Source: JAEUKQ01 sp964414755
GTDB taxonomy: Bacteria > Pseudomonadota > Alphaproteobacteria > JAEUKQ01
DNA length: 43,016 nt
NCBI GenBank assembly: GCA_964414755.1
Contig: CAYPXH010000007.1
Location: 1-43,016 of the forward strand
Direction: 5' to 3'
Shown here: in pieces, positions 15,887-23,924 of the stretch
Position numbering within the stretch: position 1 is the first letter of the stretch
How the letters are laid out: every line of letters starts with the position of its first letter
Program-made: the position numbers and the translations under genes
The notes under the pieces: generated by a model
Database searches by the model: none
The model's input: the letters and a program-made list of their open reading frames with translations, nothing else
Told to the model about the DNA's origin: nothing

Positions 15887-17206
15887 TTAGCGAAAAGCCG
15901 AGATAATACCATTTTTTGATAGTATCAACATAATATTCTGTGTGACTACCGGCGCAAGTGCCATCGATGTGCTTGCTTGGTATTTTGATATCAATTGGTG
16001 ATCTTGCACGTTAATGACCAAAATCTCGCCTAGCGAATTGCCTACAATAATTCCGTCATGCGTTATTATTGGACCAAACCAGCTAACTTGAGATTTACGC
16101 TGTGCTGGCGTTAAAAAATCATTGAGTGATTTAAGCCAAAAAATACGTCCGCTACTTCTTTCAAGAGCGACAAGCTGATTAGTATCTGAGATTAAAAACA
16201 TTGCTTGCCCTGAAACCCAAGGGGTTTGCGTAGATCCTAAGGGAACTTCCCAAATGCGAATTCCACGTTTTAAATCAAGCGCGACTAATAAAGTATTATG
16301 GTTAATAATAAAAACTATATCGCCATCAACGACTACAGCAGCCTTAATGCTGTTAATATTCGCTGCCTCACCACCACGACGTGCTGTGCCAACGGCATCA
16401 CTCCAAATAAGCTGACCATTATCTGCTTTTAAACCTGCTATTTCACCCGAGTTAAAAGCAACAACAACGATATTGTCGGTCACTGCTACTGCGGATGATC
16501 CAAACAAAGTTGGGTTTTCCTGCGCTCCTTTAAAATCCCACAGCAACTTACCTGTATCCTGTTCAAGTACAAATAATTTACTATCCATAGTTGTTATAAA
16601 TATTTTGTTACTGGACACCACAGGCGCAGAATGTATTGGACTTGCAAGGTATTGTTCCCATACTTTACTACCATTTTGACTATTTAATGCATATATTTTG
16701 CCAAATGGTGTAGTAACAAATAAGATACTACCATCCGTATTTGTCCCTAGAGCCGCACCGGTGAATTCCTCTTTTTCCCCTAAAGTTTTAAGATTCTTAC
16801 GCCACTTAACACGACCACTAGTAAGATCAATCGCAGACACAAAAAGATTTCCATTAACAACAAAAACCATTTGTTTGTTAATGATTGGCTCCATTAAAAG
16901 AACATGGCGTGTGCTTTCACCTAGTCCGATATTAGACCGCCAAATTTGTTGTAAAGGAAAATCAAAAGATACCATATGCGGATTATGAGTTGCTAAAACA
17001 CGCAATTGTGTCCAATCAGAATTATTTGTTGCAGAAGATAATATTATCTTTTGTCCAGCTAGCGCCGGATCAGGATTAATACTTATACTGTTTTGCAATA
17101 CTTCAATTCTTGTACCAGGCAACGGGGGTTGTTCACGTTCACCAAACCATCCACATGATGATAAAACTAGCAAAACAAACAGCAAGGATATTTTTTTGAC
17201 ATACAT
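15887..17206 (-). CDS. bamB: Outer-membrane assembly lipoprotein BamB (PQQ repeats)
   Basis: 439 residues. A lipoprotein signal peptide ends in LSSC (Cys18), followed by a beta-propeller of repeated PQQ-like blades, seen in LDLTSGRVKW, LNSQNGSKVWEQ, LEQDTGKLLWDF and LERSSGRIFW. BamB is a subunit of the BAM complex that inserts beta-barrel proteins into the outer membrane. A TTG upstream (17224) extends the frame, but AAGGA lies eight bases before the ATG at 17206, which also gives a standard signal peptide. It sits between a TPR gene and der, the usual order in this class. Confidence 0.93.
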   Translation of the reverse strand: MYVKKISLLFVLLVLSSCGWFGEREQPPLPGTRIEVLQNSISINPDPALAGQKIILSSATNNSDWTQLRVLATHNPHMVSFDFPLQQIWRSNIGLGESTRHVLLMEPIINKQMVFVVNGNLFVSAIDLTSGRVKWRKNLKTLGEKEEFTGAALGTNTDGSILFVTTPFGKIYALNSQNGSKVWEQYLASPIHSAPVVSSNKIFITTMDSKLFVLEQDTGKLLWDFKGAQENPTLFGSSAVAVTDNIVVVAFNSGEIAGLKADNGQLIWSDAVGTARRGGEAANINSIKAAVVVDGDIVFIINHNTLLVALDLKRGIRIWEVPLGSTQTPWVSGQAMFLISDTNQLVALERSSGRIFWLKSLNDFLTPAQRKSQVSWFGPIITHDGIIVGNSLGEILVINVQDHQLISKYQASTSMALAPVVTQNIMLILSKNGIISAFR

Positions 17207-17245
17207 AATAGTAATCCTTATCAAATCTTAATAGCATCAAGATAA

Positions 17246-17896
17246 TTAAAGAGTTTTAAGCAATTCAGTCAATCGACGCCGAATACCTACCGGAACATTT
17301 GGACTATCAACAACCGCAATAATTCTCTGTTTTGCCTCAACAAACTGCCCCTGTTTTAACGCATAAAAAACTTCTAACTCTCGGTTTGTCCAGTAAAAAA
17401 CATTTTCGACAGAATTTGCACTATTTAATAGTGTAATAGCCTCGGTTATAAGGCTTTGTTCGGCATTTGGTAATTGTAAAACCAGTAAAGAAAAACGAAC
17501 AACAGCAAGCTGCCGGTAAGGGTCATTTAGATTAGATGTATTGATAATATTTTTATAGACATCAAGCGCACTATCAAATTTCTCTTGCTTTTCAAAAGAT
17601 TGTGCCAAAATCATCTTGGATAAAATCGCATAGCCATCTTCTTTTTCTTGCAATAGAGCAACAGCAGGTTCTATATCAGCTGCACTATTGGTAGTAATAG
17701 ATTGCCAAATTTGGTAAAAAAGCTGTGCTCTTTCTTCTTGCTGCCTTTGGTTTTCATGTTGCCACCAAACGATACCAATGGTTGATGCAATAACTAAAAC
17801 AATAAGCCACAAAAGCCATTGACCGTACTTTTTCCAAATTTTATTCATTTGCTCACGGCGCAAATCTTCTTCAATTTCTCTTAAAATTTCGTTCAA
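17246..17896 (-). CDS. Tetratricopeptide-like inner-membrane protein (YfgM-like)
   Basis: 216 residues. A basic, charged N terminus (about 1-22) leads to one membrane helix (about 27-45), then a periplasmic helical domain of TPR type. The order here, before bamB and der, matches YfgM-family proteins, which in E. coli associate with SecYEG and periplasmic chaperones; the exact role here is inferred. The start is TTG at 17894-17896 with GAGAGG six bases upstream. The next in-frame ATG, at residue 17, would cut into the conserved charged N terminus, so TTG is preferred. Confidence 0.82.
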   Translation of the reverse strand: MNEILREIEEDLRREQMNKIWKKYGQWLLWLIVLVIASTIGIVWWQHENQRQQEERAQLFYQIWQSITTNSAADIEPAVALLQEKEDGYAILSKMILAQSFEKQEKFDSALDVYKNIINTSNLNDPYRQLAVVRFSLLVLQLPNAEQSLITEAITLLNSANSVENVFYWTNRELEVFYALKQGQFVEAKQRIIAVVDSPNVPVGIRRRLTELLKTL

Positions 17897-17910
17897 AAGA
17901 ACCTCTCATA

Positions 17911-17923
17911 ATTATAAATACTA
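17911..17923 (-). repeat. 13-bp direct repeat carrying TATAAT, proximal copy
   Basis: ATTATAAATACTA occurs here and again at 17968-17980. On the minus strand each reads TAGTATTTATAAT, ending in a consensus -10. This copy lies so near the TPR gene start (15 bases) that it would leave almost no leader for the ribosome site, so it is less likely to be the working promoter. Confidence 0.45.
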
Positions 17924-17967
17924 CGATCAATAAGTAATCTTGCTTACCCAAAATAATTTAAACTTGC

Positions 17968-17980
17968 ATTATAAATACTA
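17968..17980 (-). repeat. 13-bp direct repeat carrying TATAAT, distal copy
   Basis: Exact second copy, 57 bases from the first. TATAAT on the minus strand (17968-17973) would give a leader of about 65 bases for the TPR-bamB-der unit. A TTGATT lies 19 bases upstream as a poor -35. Both copies lie in the divergent region shared with gcrA. Confidence 0.45.
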
Positions 17981-18164
17981 TCTTTGCTCAGCAATCAAGA
18001 TACTTTATTTACCAAATTTATATTAAAAACGTTTGCATAGAAAAAATTTGTATTTAAGTATCAATTGTATGTTGTTTTTATACAAACACAATATATAGTT
18101 GTTTTGTGGCTAAAGTTTATAAAAATTGTAACGATCATTCTAACTTCTAACAAAAAGCAAAAAA

Positions 18165-18545
18165 ATGTCCTGGACAGATCAACGAATTGAAGCACTTAGA
18201 AAATTCTGGCAGCAAGGTTTTTCTGCCAGTCAAATTGCCAAAAAACTTGGCGGTGTAACACGTAACGCAGTTATAGGCAAAGCACATCGTTTGGGTCTTA
18301 CTGGAAGGTCTTCATCATTAAAAAAACAAGAACGAAGTGTTACAACCGAATCAGTGCCTACATATTACCATCAGATTATCGATAGTACTGACAAGGATGG
18401 TTCAGGTAAACCTTGTATGTGGCCCGTTGGTGATCCAAAACAGTCTGATTTTCATTTCTGCGGGGAACAGGCGGAGCTGGGTAAACCATACTGTACAAAG
18501 CATTGCGCCGTAGCTTATAATCGTAAAAGCGAAACTGCAGCTTAA
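18165..18545 (+). CDS. gcrA: Cell-cycle regulator GcrA
   Basis: 126 residues. The N-terminal helix-turn-helix starts MSWTDQRIEALRKFWQQG and continues SASQIAKKLGGVTRNAVIGKAHRLGL (key residues WTDxR, QIA, NAVIGKAHRLGL), as in all GcrA proteins. The C-terminal sigma-70-binding part has CMWPVGDP and a Cys/His-bearing FHFCG...PYCTKHC segment. It is shorter than the 173-residue Caulobacter protein, mostly in the linker. GcrA recruits sigma-70 RNA polymerase to promoters, often with CcrM-methylated GANTC sites. Upstream is A-rich without a clear ribosome site. It is convergent with the PAS_5 gene. Confidence 0.95.
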   Translation: MSWTDQRIEALRKFWQQGFSASQIAKKLGGVTRNAVIGKAHRLGLTGRSSSLKKQERSVTTESVPTYYHQIIDSTDKDGSGKPCMWPVGDPKQSDFHFCGEQAELGKPYCTKHCAVAYNRKSETAA

Positions 18546-18552
18546 TTTTCAA

Positions 18553-18594
18553 AAAAAACTTCTAATAATAATTGCTGTTAGTATGTAGTTTTTT
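18553..18594 (+). terminator. Probable terminator of gcrA, overlapping the PAS_5 stop
   Basis: AAAAAACT (18553-18560) pairs with AGTTTTTT (18587-18594), with an inner six-pair stem CTAATA/TGTTAG, and the T run continues to 18600. The two arms being A and T runs, it could also act on the converging PAS_5 transcript. Confidence 0.45.
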
Positions 18595-19177
18595 ATTTTT
18601 GGTTATTTTGCTGTGTTGTTGATTTTTCTTTAGTTTCTTGCATCGCTGGTAAATCGGCATAGTATTGTTTACTTGCCGGTTCAGTGACACCTTGGATGCC
18701 AACAAGAAGCATTCCCGGTTGGGTTGGTTCATTGGTTGCAAGTGGTAGGGTTACACGTTCATAGGTTAAATACTTGGCACCACGCTTTTTTAACACGACA
18801 TAATAAAAGTTCGGTTTTCCGGTTGAAGCTGCTTCTTGAAAAGCTTTTATTGTTGCCTGGCGCTGAAAGTCATCGTTTAATTCATGTGCCCAATGTCCCT
18901 GTAAACTGCACCTACTGATTTTGTCAAGTTCAGCACCACTCAACCGGTAACGGAAACGAAAGTTTTCTTTTGAGTTGGGATCAGGGTGAATTTCTATTAA
19001 TAAAATCCAACCTAGCATAAAAGCAAGATCGATGGGATTAATATCACTACGTAGCGGTAACTTTTTATCACCTTTTAATAGCAACCAATAATCAAACAAT
19101 TTCTTGAGTTTTGGGCTCTCGATCGCGTTAAGATCACGAGCACTCATTTCACCATCGTTATTTGTCTCTTGTAACAT
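18593..19177 (-). CDS. PAS_5 domain protein
   Basis: 194 residues. The PAS_5-type domain (about 24-160) shows YWLLLKGDKKLPLRSDINPIDL, then LLIEIHPDP, FRFRYRLSG and GHWAHEL, the pattern of this alphaproteobacterial single-domain family. There is no attached kinase, cyclase or DNA-binding domain, so it may sense a ligand or bind a partner; its function is unknown. The last about 25 residues are hydrophilic. AGGAT precedes the ATG. Two phased CtrA-type boxes lie 50-75 bases upstream, which suggests cell-cycle-dependent expression. Confidence 0.85.
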   Translation of the reverse strand: MLQETNNDGEMSARDLNAIESPKLKKLFDYWLLLKGDKKLPLRSDINPIDLAFMLGWILLIEIHPDPNSKENFRFRYRLSGAELDKISRCSLQGHWAHELNDDFQRQATIKAFQEAASTGKPNFYYVVLKKRGAKYLTYERVTLPLATNEPTQPGMLLVGIQGVTEPASKQYYADLPAMQETKEKSTTQQNNQK

Positions 19178-19226
19178 TATCTTGATCCTGGAAAACTAAT
19201 TGTTTTTCTAAATTATGAATAAATTA

Positions 19227-19252
19227 TTAACAAATAGTTAACAAAAAGTTAA
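19227..19252. promoter_or_regulatory. Double CtrA-type box upstream of the PAS_5 gene
   Basis: Three TTAA half-sites at 19227-19230, 19238-19241 and 19249-19252 are each separated by exactly seven bases (CAAATAG and CAAAAAG). They form two overlapping TTAA-N7-TTAA boxes with an 11-base period, about one helical turn. The first reads TTAACAAATAGTTAAC, the extended consensus. The site lies 50-75 bases before the PAS_5 ATG and downstream of the RsmB-type gene's stop. Confidence 0.6.
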
Positions 19253-19288
19253 TAATTTTCAAAATTAGCCCTGATTGCAGCGATATAA

Positions 19289-20629
19289 TTAATATTTTCT
19301 TTTCAAAATAGCTGCAAAAAAACCATCCATATCATGTTTGTGAGGCAAGATTTTTAAGAAAAGCTTATCTTCACTAAGTAATTTTTGTAAAAACTCTAAC
19401 TTATTTAGCAGAAGCCAATCTTGCATCGTAATTAATTCAAACGAGGAATTCTCAAGCAGAAACTGATTAATTATTGATTCATTTTCCTGCATAAACAACG
19501 AGCAGGTTGAATAAAACAAATAACCATCTTGTTTGACAAGCTTTTTGGCCTGATTAATAATTTCCGCTTGCAGTTGCGTTAAACGACTCAGCTCTTCCTC
19601 GTGCAACCGCCATCTGGCTTCAGGATTCCGGCGCCATGTACCACTTCCACTGCAAGGAACATCACATAAAACAATATCATAAACATTCGATGTGTTAAAA
19701 TGGTCTTGACATTTTTTATCCAGAATTTGTGTTTTTACATTGTAAATTCCGGATCTTTTCATACGTTCACGAGCACGCTTAAGCCTGTCACTGTGAACAT
19801 CTGTAGCAAGGATAAACCCTTTATTCTGCATCATCGAGGCAATTGCCATAGTTTTACCACCAGCACCTGCGCAAAAATCTAGCACGCGCATTCCTGGTTT
19901 TGCCTGGGTTATCAGCGATATTATTTGTGATCCTTCATCTTGAACCTCGACACATCCTTGCTGAAAAATATGGCTTGAAGAAATATTTTTGCCATATCCT
20001 AAACGTATACCCCAAGGTGAAAAGCTACTTACTTCGGAAGTAATGCCCATTCGCTGCAATTCAACCATGATATTATCTCTGGAAGATTTTAGGGTGTTGA
20101 CCCTTAAGCAAATATAATCCGGTTGCTCAAAACACTGCCTAATTAAGTTATGTGATAAACCATATTGATTATGAATAATAGAATAAACCCATTCGGGTAT
20201 TTCCGCTAAAACATGCGGTAATGCGCTAACATTTAATAGTGTTAGCCAATTATTCTTCTGTAATTCAGAAAAAAACTTTTCTTCAGCAATCGATAATTCT
20301 TGAAAGTTTCGATCACCAAGAAGCATTTCTTTACGTAATCTTGTTGTTGCCTGCTGCAGCACAAAATAAAAAACCAATACTTCAAGTCGTGTATTTTGTG
20401 ATCCTTTTATTTCTTTTATACCAGAAGATATTTGCTGAATGATCCAATCTATCTTAGCCTTATTTCTTAAAATAGTGTAAACACATTCACTAATTCTTCG
20501 GCGATCATTACTCCCAATAAAATGATGTGCTTTGAAATACGCGCTACATATACGATCTGCTGCTTTTCGTGAATTATTTATTTCATTAAGTATCTCAATA
20601 ACAGCTTTTGTAGTAGCAGATTCGCGCAT
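19289..20629 (-). CDS. RsmB/NOP-family RNA (cytosine-5) methyltransferase
   Basis: 446 residues. An N-terminal NusB-like helical region (about 1-150) is followed by a SAM-dependent methyltransferase domain with VLDFCAGAGGKTMA for SAM binding. The two catalytic Cys are in DVPCSGSGTWRRNPEARW and YSTCSLF, the first releasing and the second attacking the cytosine. 16S rRNA C967 is the target in E. coli RsmB; whether the target is the same here is not shown. The RsmB symbol is withheld because alphaproteobacteria have more than one member of this family. Confidence 0.9.
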   Translation of the reverse strand: MRESATTKAVIEILNEINNSRKAADRICSAYFKAHHFIGSNDRRRISECVYTILRNKAKIDWIIQQISSGIKEIKGSQNTRLEVLVFYFVLQQATTRLRKEMLLGDRNFQELSIAEEKFFSELQKNNWLTLLNVSALPHVLAEIPEWVYSIIHNQYGLSHNLIRQCFEQPDYICLRVNTLKSSRDNIMVELQRMGITSEVSSFSPWGIRLGYGKNISSSHIFQQGCVEVQDEGSQIISLITQAKPGMRVLDFCAGAGGKTMAIASMMQNKGFILATDVHSDRLKRARERMKRSGIYNVKTQILDKKCQDHFNTSNVYDIVLCDVPCSGSGTWRRNPEARWRLHEEELSRLTQLQAEIINQAKKLVKQDGYLFYSTCSLFMQENESIINQFLLENSSFELITMQDWLLLNKLEFLQKLLSEDKLFLKILPHKHDMDGFFAAILKRKY

Positions 20630-20758
20630 CGAAGTTTACCCATCTGTTATTTGTTTTAACGCAGTCATTTATACAAGATAAACAAATTATTAATTAAAGG
20701 CCAAAAGGGTTTATATATTTTATGATCAATAAAGGAAACAAAATTTATATGTCCTACA

Positions 20759-20773
20759 TTAATAATTTGTTAA
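20759..20773. promoter_or_regulatory. CtrA-type box upstream of ctpA
   Basis: TTAATAATTTGTTAA is an exact TTAA-N7-TTAA, ending 45 bases before the ctpA ATG, in the 189-base divergent region between the RsmB-type gene and ctpA. The position fits an activator site near -35. The region is very AT-rich, so chance is a real alternative. Confidence 0.4.
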
Positions 20774-20818
20774 TCAAAGTGAAATAGTTTAAAAAGAAAA
20801 ATCGTTTGAGAGTGCATC

Positions 20819-22291
20819 ATGCTAATTAAAATAAGCTTTATTGCAACTTTGGTTTTTCTACCCCTGATGCAGGGATGTTCCCCTGTACACCAGCAAGAAG
20901 ATGCTGCTTTTTTTGCAAACCAGTCGATTGCCAATTCAAGCAAGGCTGTTTTGCATGAAGGTATTTCTGATGTTATATATTTTCATTTAAATCCCAAAAC
21001 TCCAAGGGATATGGTTGAAAAAGCTCTTCATGGTGTTATTAATCAATCCAAAATAATCGAGCTTGTCAGTACAACAAATGATCTTATCTTAAGAAAAAAA
21101 GATGGTAATATTATTACCGCCTATCGCAAGCCACAACCCCAACAGGTTTATGAGTGGGTTGAACTTGCGAACAATATTATTGAAGATGCTTTAAAAAATG
21201 ATGAAGAATTGGCTAAAGCTGGGCGTGAAAGTGTAAATAAAGTTTTTTTTAATACACTTTTAAAGTCCCTTGACCCCCATTCACGCTACGCTGACCCATT
21301 TGAAGCTACAGTTAACAAGATGATCCGCGGCGGTAATAATTTAGGTTTATTAGTTTTAAAAAACGATAATAAAATACTTGTTGATAAAATTCTACAACAT
21401 GGTGCAGCTAATCAATCTGGACTAAAAGTGAATGATGAGATCATCGCGATAAATGGGAAAATTTTACAAACCCTTGATATAACGAGCATATATAGTTTAC
21501 TCTATAACACAAAAGGAGCACTTACTTTAACTATTCGTAGGTCAGAAAATAACCCTTTTGATATTACCATCGAACAGTCTAAGCGCCTAGATAACACTGT
21601 CAAAGTTACTCTTGTCGAAAACTTCTTATTTATTAATATTAAGAGCTTCAATGAGACAACCACCCATCAGCTACTTGATAAACTAGATACCTATTTTAAG
21701 GATAATAAAAAAAACATACAGGGTATTGTTCTTGACTTACAAGATAATCCAGGTGGTCTTCTAATATCTGCTGTCGAAATAGCCGACTTGTTTCTAGATT
21801 ATGGTGTTATTAGTAATGTTCGTGGACGGCATCCACAAAGTTACCAAATTTTTCAAGCAAAAGCAGGAGATTTATTTAATAATATACCGGTCGTAATTCT
21901 AATTAACAAAAATACAGCATCTGCCGCCGAGATACTTACTGCTGCGCTTAAAGATAATAAGCGCGCAGTTGTTCTTGGGTACAGTTCATACGGCAAAGGT
22001 ACAGTTCAGACCATTCCGTCATTATCTAATCAGGCAGAAATGTCTATAACTTGGGCAAATTTTTTTGCCCCCTCAGGAAAACAAATTAATCAAATTGGGA
22101 TAACACCTGATTTGTGCTTGAACAACGTGCGCGATGGGTTTCCTAATAATACGCTATTACTTGATAACGATGAGCAAGCACTGATAAAAGCAAAATGTTT
22201 TCAAGGCAAAGCGAACAACGCATCAACAGAAAGTGTTGCAATACATATTCTCAAAAACCAAGAATTTTACGAATTACTGCTAAAACAGTAA
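20819..22291 (+). CDS. ctpA: Carboxy-terminal processing protease, S41 family
   Basis: 490 residues. An N-terminal signal (about 1-20) ends in LMQGC, an imperfect lipobox, so it may be a lipoprotein or simply secreted. A PDZ domain (about 170-255, with VNDEIIAINGK) precedes the S41 domain. The catalytic Ser is in NKNTASAAEILTAAL and the Lys in GYSSYGKGTVQ. Such proteases trim periplasmic proteins, including peptidoglycan hydrolases and their regulators. GAGAG lies seven bases before ATG. A CtrA-type box stands upstream. It is convergent with rpmG. Confidence 0.9.
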   Translation: MLIKISFIATLVFLPLMQGCSPVHQQEDAAFFANQSIANSSKAVLHEGISDVIYFHLNPKTPRDMVEKALHGVINQSKIIELVSTTNDLILRKKDGNIITAYRKPQPQQVYEWVELANNIIEDALKNDEELAKAGRESVNKVFFNTLLKSLDPHSRYADPFEATVNKMIRGGNNLGLLVLKNDNKILVDKILQHGAANQSGLKVNDEIIAINGKILQTLDITSIYSLLYNTKGALTLTIRRSENNPFDITIEQSKRLDNTVKVTLVENFLFINIKSFNETTTHQLLDKLDTYFKDNKKNIQGIVLDLQDNPGGLLISAVEIADLFLDYGVISNVRGRHPQSYQIFQAKAGDLFNNIPVVILINKNTASAAEILTAALKDNKRAVVLGYSSYGKGTVQTIPSLSNQAEMSITWANFFAPSGKQINQIGITPDLCLNNVRDGFPNNTLLLDNDEQALIKAKCFQGKANNASTESVAIHILKNQEFYELLLKQ

Positions 22292-22312
22292 GGATAACCT
22301 AGGTTAAAGAAA

Positions 22313-22480
22313 TTATTTAATCTTAGCTTCTTTGAATTCTACATGTTTCCTAACAACGGGATCATATTTACGAAATTGTAGCTTTTCTGTGGTGCTACGG
22401 GGGTTTTTCTTCGTAACATAATAGTAACCTGTTTCAGCAGTGCTAACCATTCTAATTAAAATACGGCCCTGTTTTGCCAT
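22313..22480 (-). CDS. rpmG: 50S ribosomal protein L33
   Basis: A 55-residue protein starting MAKQGRILIRMVSTAETGYY, with the L33 core YVTKKNPRSTTEKLQFRKYDP (key residues TKKN, TTEKL, KYDP) and ending VEFKEAKIK. It has no Cys, so it is the zinc-free L33 form usual in alphaproteobacteria. AAGGAAGG lies seven bases before the ATG, a strong ribosome site. It follows pleD by 71 bases; divK-pleD-rpmG is a conserved order in the class. Confidence 0.95.
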   Translation of the reverse strand: MAKQGRILIRMVSTAETGYYYVTKKNPRSTTEKLQFRKYDPVVRKHVEFKEAKIK

Positions 22481-22551
22481 CTTATACCTTCCTTAAAATA
22501 ATGATTGATGAGATTTATGCTATTTATTAAAACTGTCAAGAAAATTTCACA

Positions 22552-23922
22552 CTAACTATTAACACTTAAAAGCTGCTTATTTTGAACGACAATCCGTTCA
22601 ATCTCCTCAAGAATATGTTGGCTATACGGTTTATTATTTGAAAATTTTTCAGTATCTATAATAGAAGATTCCCACTTTATCGCATTTAATCCTTGATCTT
22701 TTGTTGTGTTTAGATCTGTCAGGTGATTTTTTATTTTTGTTGTGAATTGTAATGCAACGGGTACGGGCGTATTATTCATAATAACTGCAAAATCAAATGT
22801 ACTTAAACGAATTAACAAATCAGTAACCGATAAATGTGTTACAATTTTTTTTGATAATTCTTTTGCTGTTTTTTCAATTAAATCAAAGCTGTTACGGTTT
22901 AAGTTAGCAACTTTATTAGGTGCCATAAAAGAAAAAACCGCCACCGACAGATTTCTTTTTGACTCGGTTTGATCATTAGTTAACGAATCCAAGTATTTTA
23001 TCAAATACTTCTTGTTATATAAACCTGTCCCCTCATCAATAAAAGCAGTAGAAACACTTTTATTTTGGATGGTTTTAAGGCGCTCTTGGTATAAACTTTT
23101 TCTAACTTGCGTGCGGCATCTTAATAACACTTCCGCCTTTTCAACTGGCCTTAGAAAATAGTCTGTTGCGCCCATTTCAAGGCCAAGCACAACTTTGTTT
23201 AATTGACTTTCGTCAGCAGTTAATAACACGGGTATCCTGCGGGTTAACTCATCCGATCGTAAAATTGCGAGTAGTTCAAGCCCATTTTCTGTTGTACTTA
23301 GGCTTAAAATAACAACAGCATAATCCTGTATTTTGCTTCCAACATTTTCCAAACTTTGTTTGTTCGTTATCAAATCAACATGACAACGAATTTCTTCTAA
23401 TGTTTTTTTTATTTTTTCTGCCGCAAGATTAGCTTCATGAATTAGCAAAATATTATCGTATACGATTTCATCGTTAGTAGAAAAATTACTTGTCGGTAAC
23501 AAGTAAAAATCGCTTAGTGTTTTTTCCCGAAGGTGCAATTGGTCAGTTAAAAATTTCAGCTGAAGTAATGACTTAATGCGTGCAAATAAGGCAATATCAT
23601 TAATTGGTTTTGTTAAAAAATCATCTGCGCCAACCTCAAGGCTACGAACACGATGTTGAATATCGCCAAAAGCAGTAACCATAACTATTGGCAAATTTTG
23701 TAGTTTTTTCTGTTTTCTAATACGCTGACATAATTCAAAACCATCCATCTCAGGCATCATGACGTCTAATAAAATCAGGTCAATAGCCTGTTCTGCTAAT
23801 ATTTCTAAAGCCTTCTTACCAGATTCAGCCAAAGTAACTCTAAAGTTTTCAATAAGCAGTTTTGCTTCTAGCAAACGAAGATTAGCCGGAATATCATCAA
23901 CAACAAGAATATGACCTTTCAT
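22552..23922 (-). CDS. pleD: PleD-like response regulator with degenerate GGDEF domain
   Basis: 456 residues laid out as in PleD: receiver 1 (about 3-120, phospho-acceptor Asp53 in LLDVMMPEMDG, Lys105), adaptor receiver 2 (about 155-275, acceptor replaced by Ser), then a GGDEF-type domain (about 285-450). In Caulobacter PleD makes cyclic di-GMP for the swarmer-to-stalked change. Here the active-site motif is STFDF (374-378), the metal-binding stretch is VFSFMAPN instead of xDIDxFK, and the inhibitory RxxD has lost its Arg. It should therefore not make c-di-GMP. Two bases separate it from divK. Confidence 0.88.
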   Translation of the reverse strand: MKGHILVVDDIPANLRLLEAKLLIENFRVTLAESGKKALEILAEQAIDLILLDVMMPEMDGFELCQRIRKQKKLQNLPIVMVTAFGDIQHRVRSLEVGADDFLTKPINDIALFARIKSLLQLKFLTDQLHLREKTLSDFYLLPTSNFSTNDEIVYDNILLIHEANLAAEKIKKTLEEIRCHVDLITNKQSLENVGSKIQDYAVVILSLSTTENGLELLAILRSDELTRRIPVLLTADESQLNKVVLGLEMGATDYFLRPVEKAEVLLRCRTQVRKSLYQERLKTIQNKSVSTAFIDEGTGLYNKKYLIKYLDSLTNDQTESKRNLSVAVFSFMAPNKVANLNRNSFDLIEKTAKELSKKIVTHLSVTDLLIRLSTFDFAVIMNNTPVPVALQFTTKIKNHLTDLNTTKDQGLNAIKWESSIIDTEKFSNNKPYSQHILEEIERIVVQNKQLLSVNS

Positions 23923-23924
23923 AA

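Noticed and set aside
22295..22306. Palindrome TAACCTAGGTTA between ctpA and rpmG
   Set aside because: Perfect but only 12 bases with no loop, and no T run follows on either strand; too weak to call a terminator.
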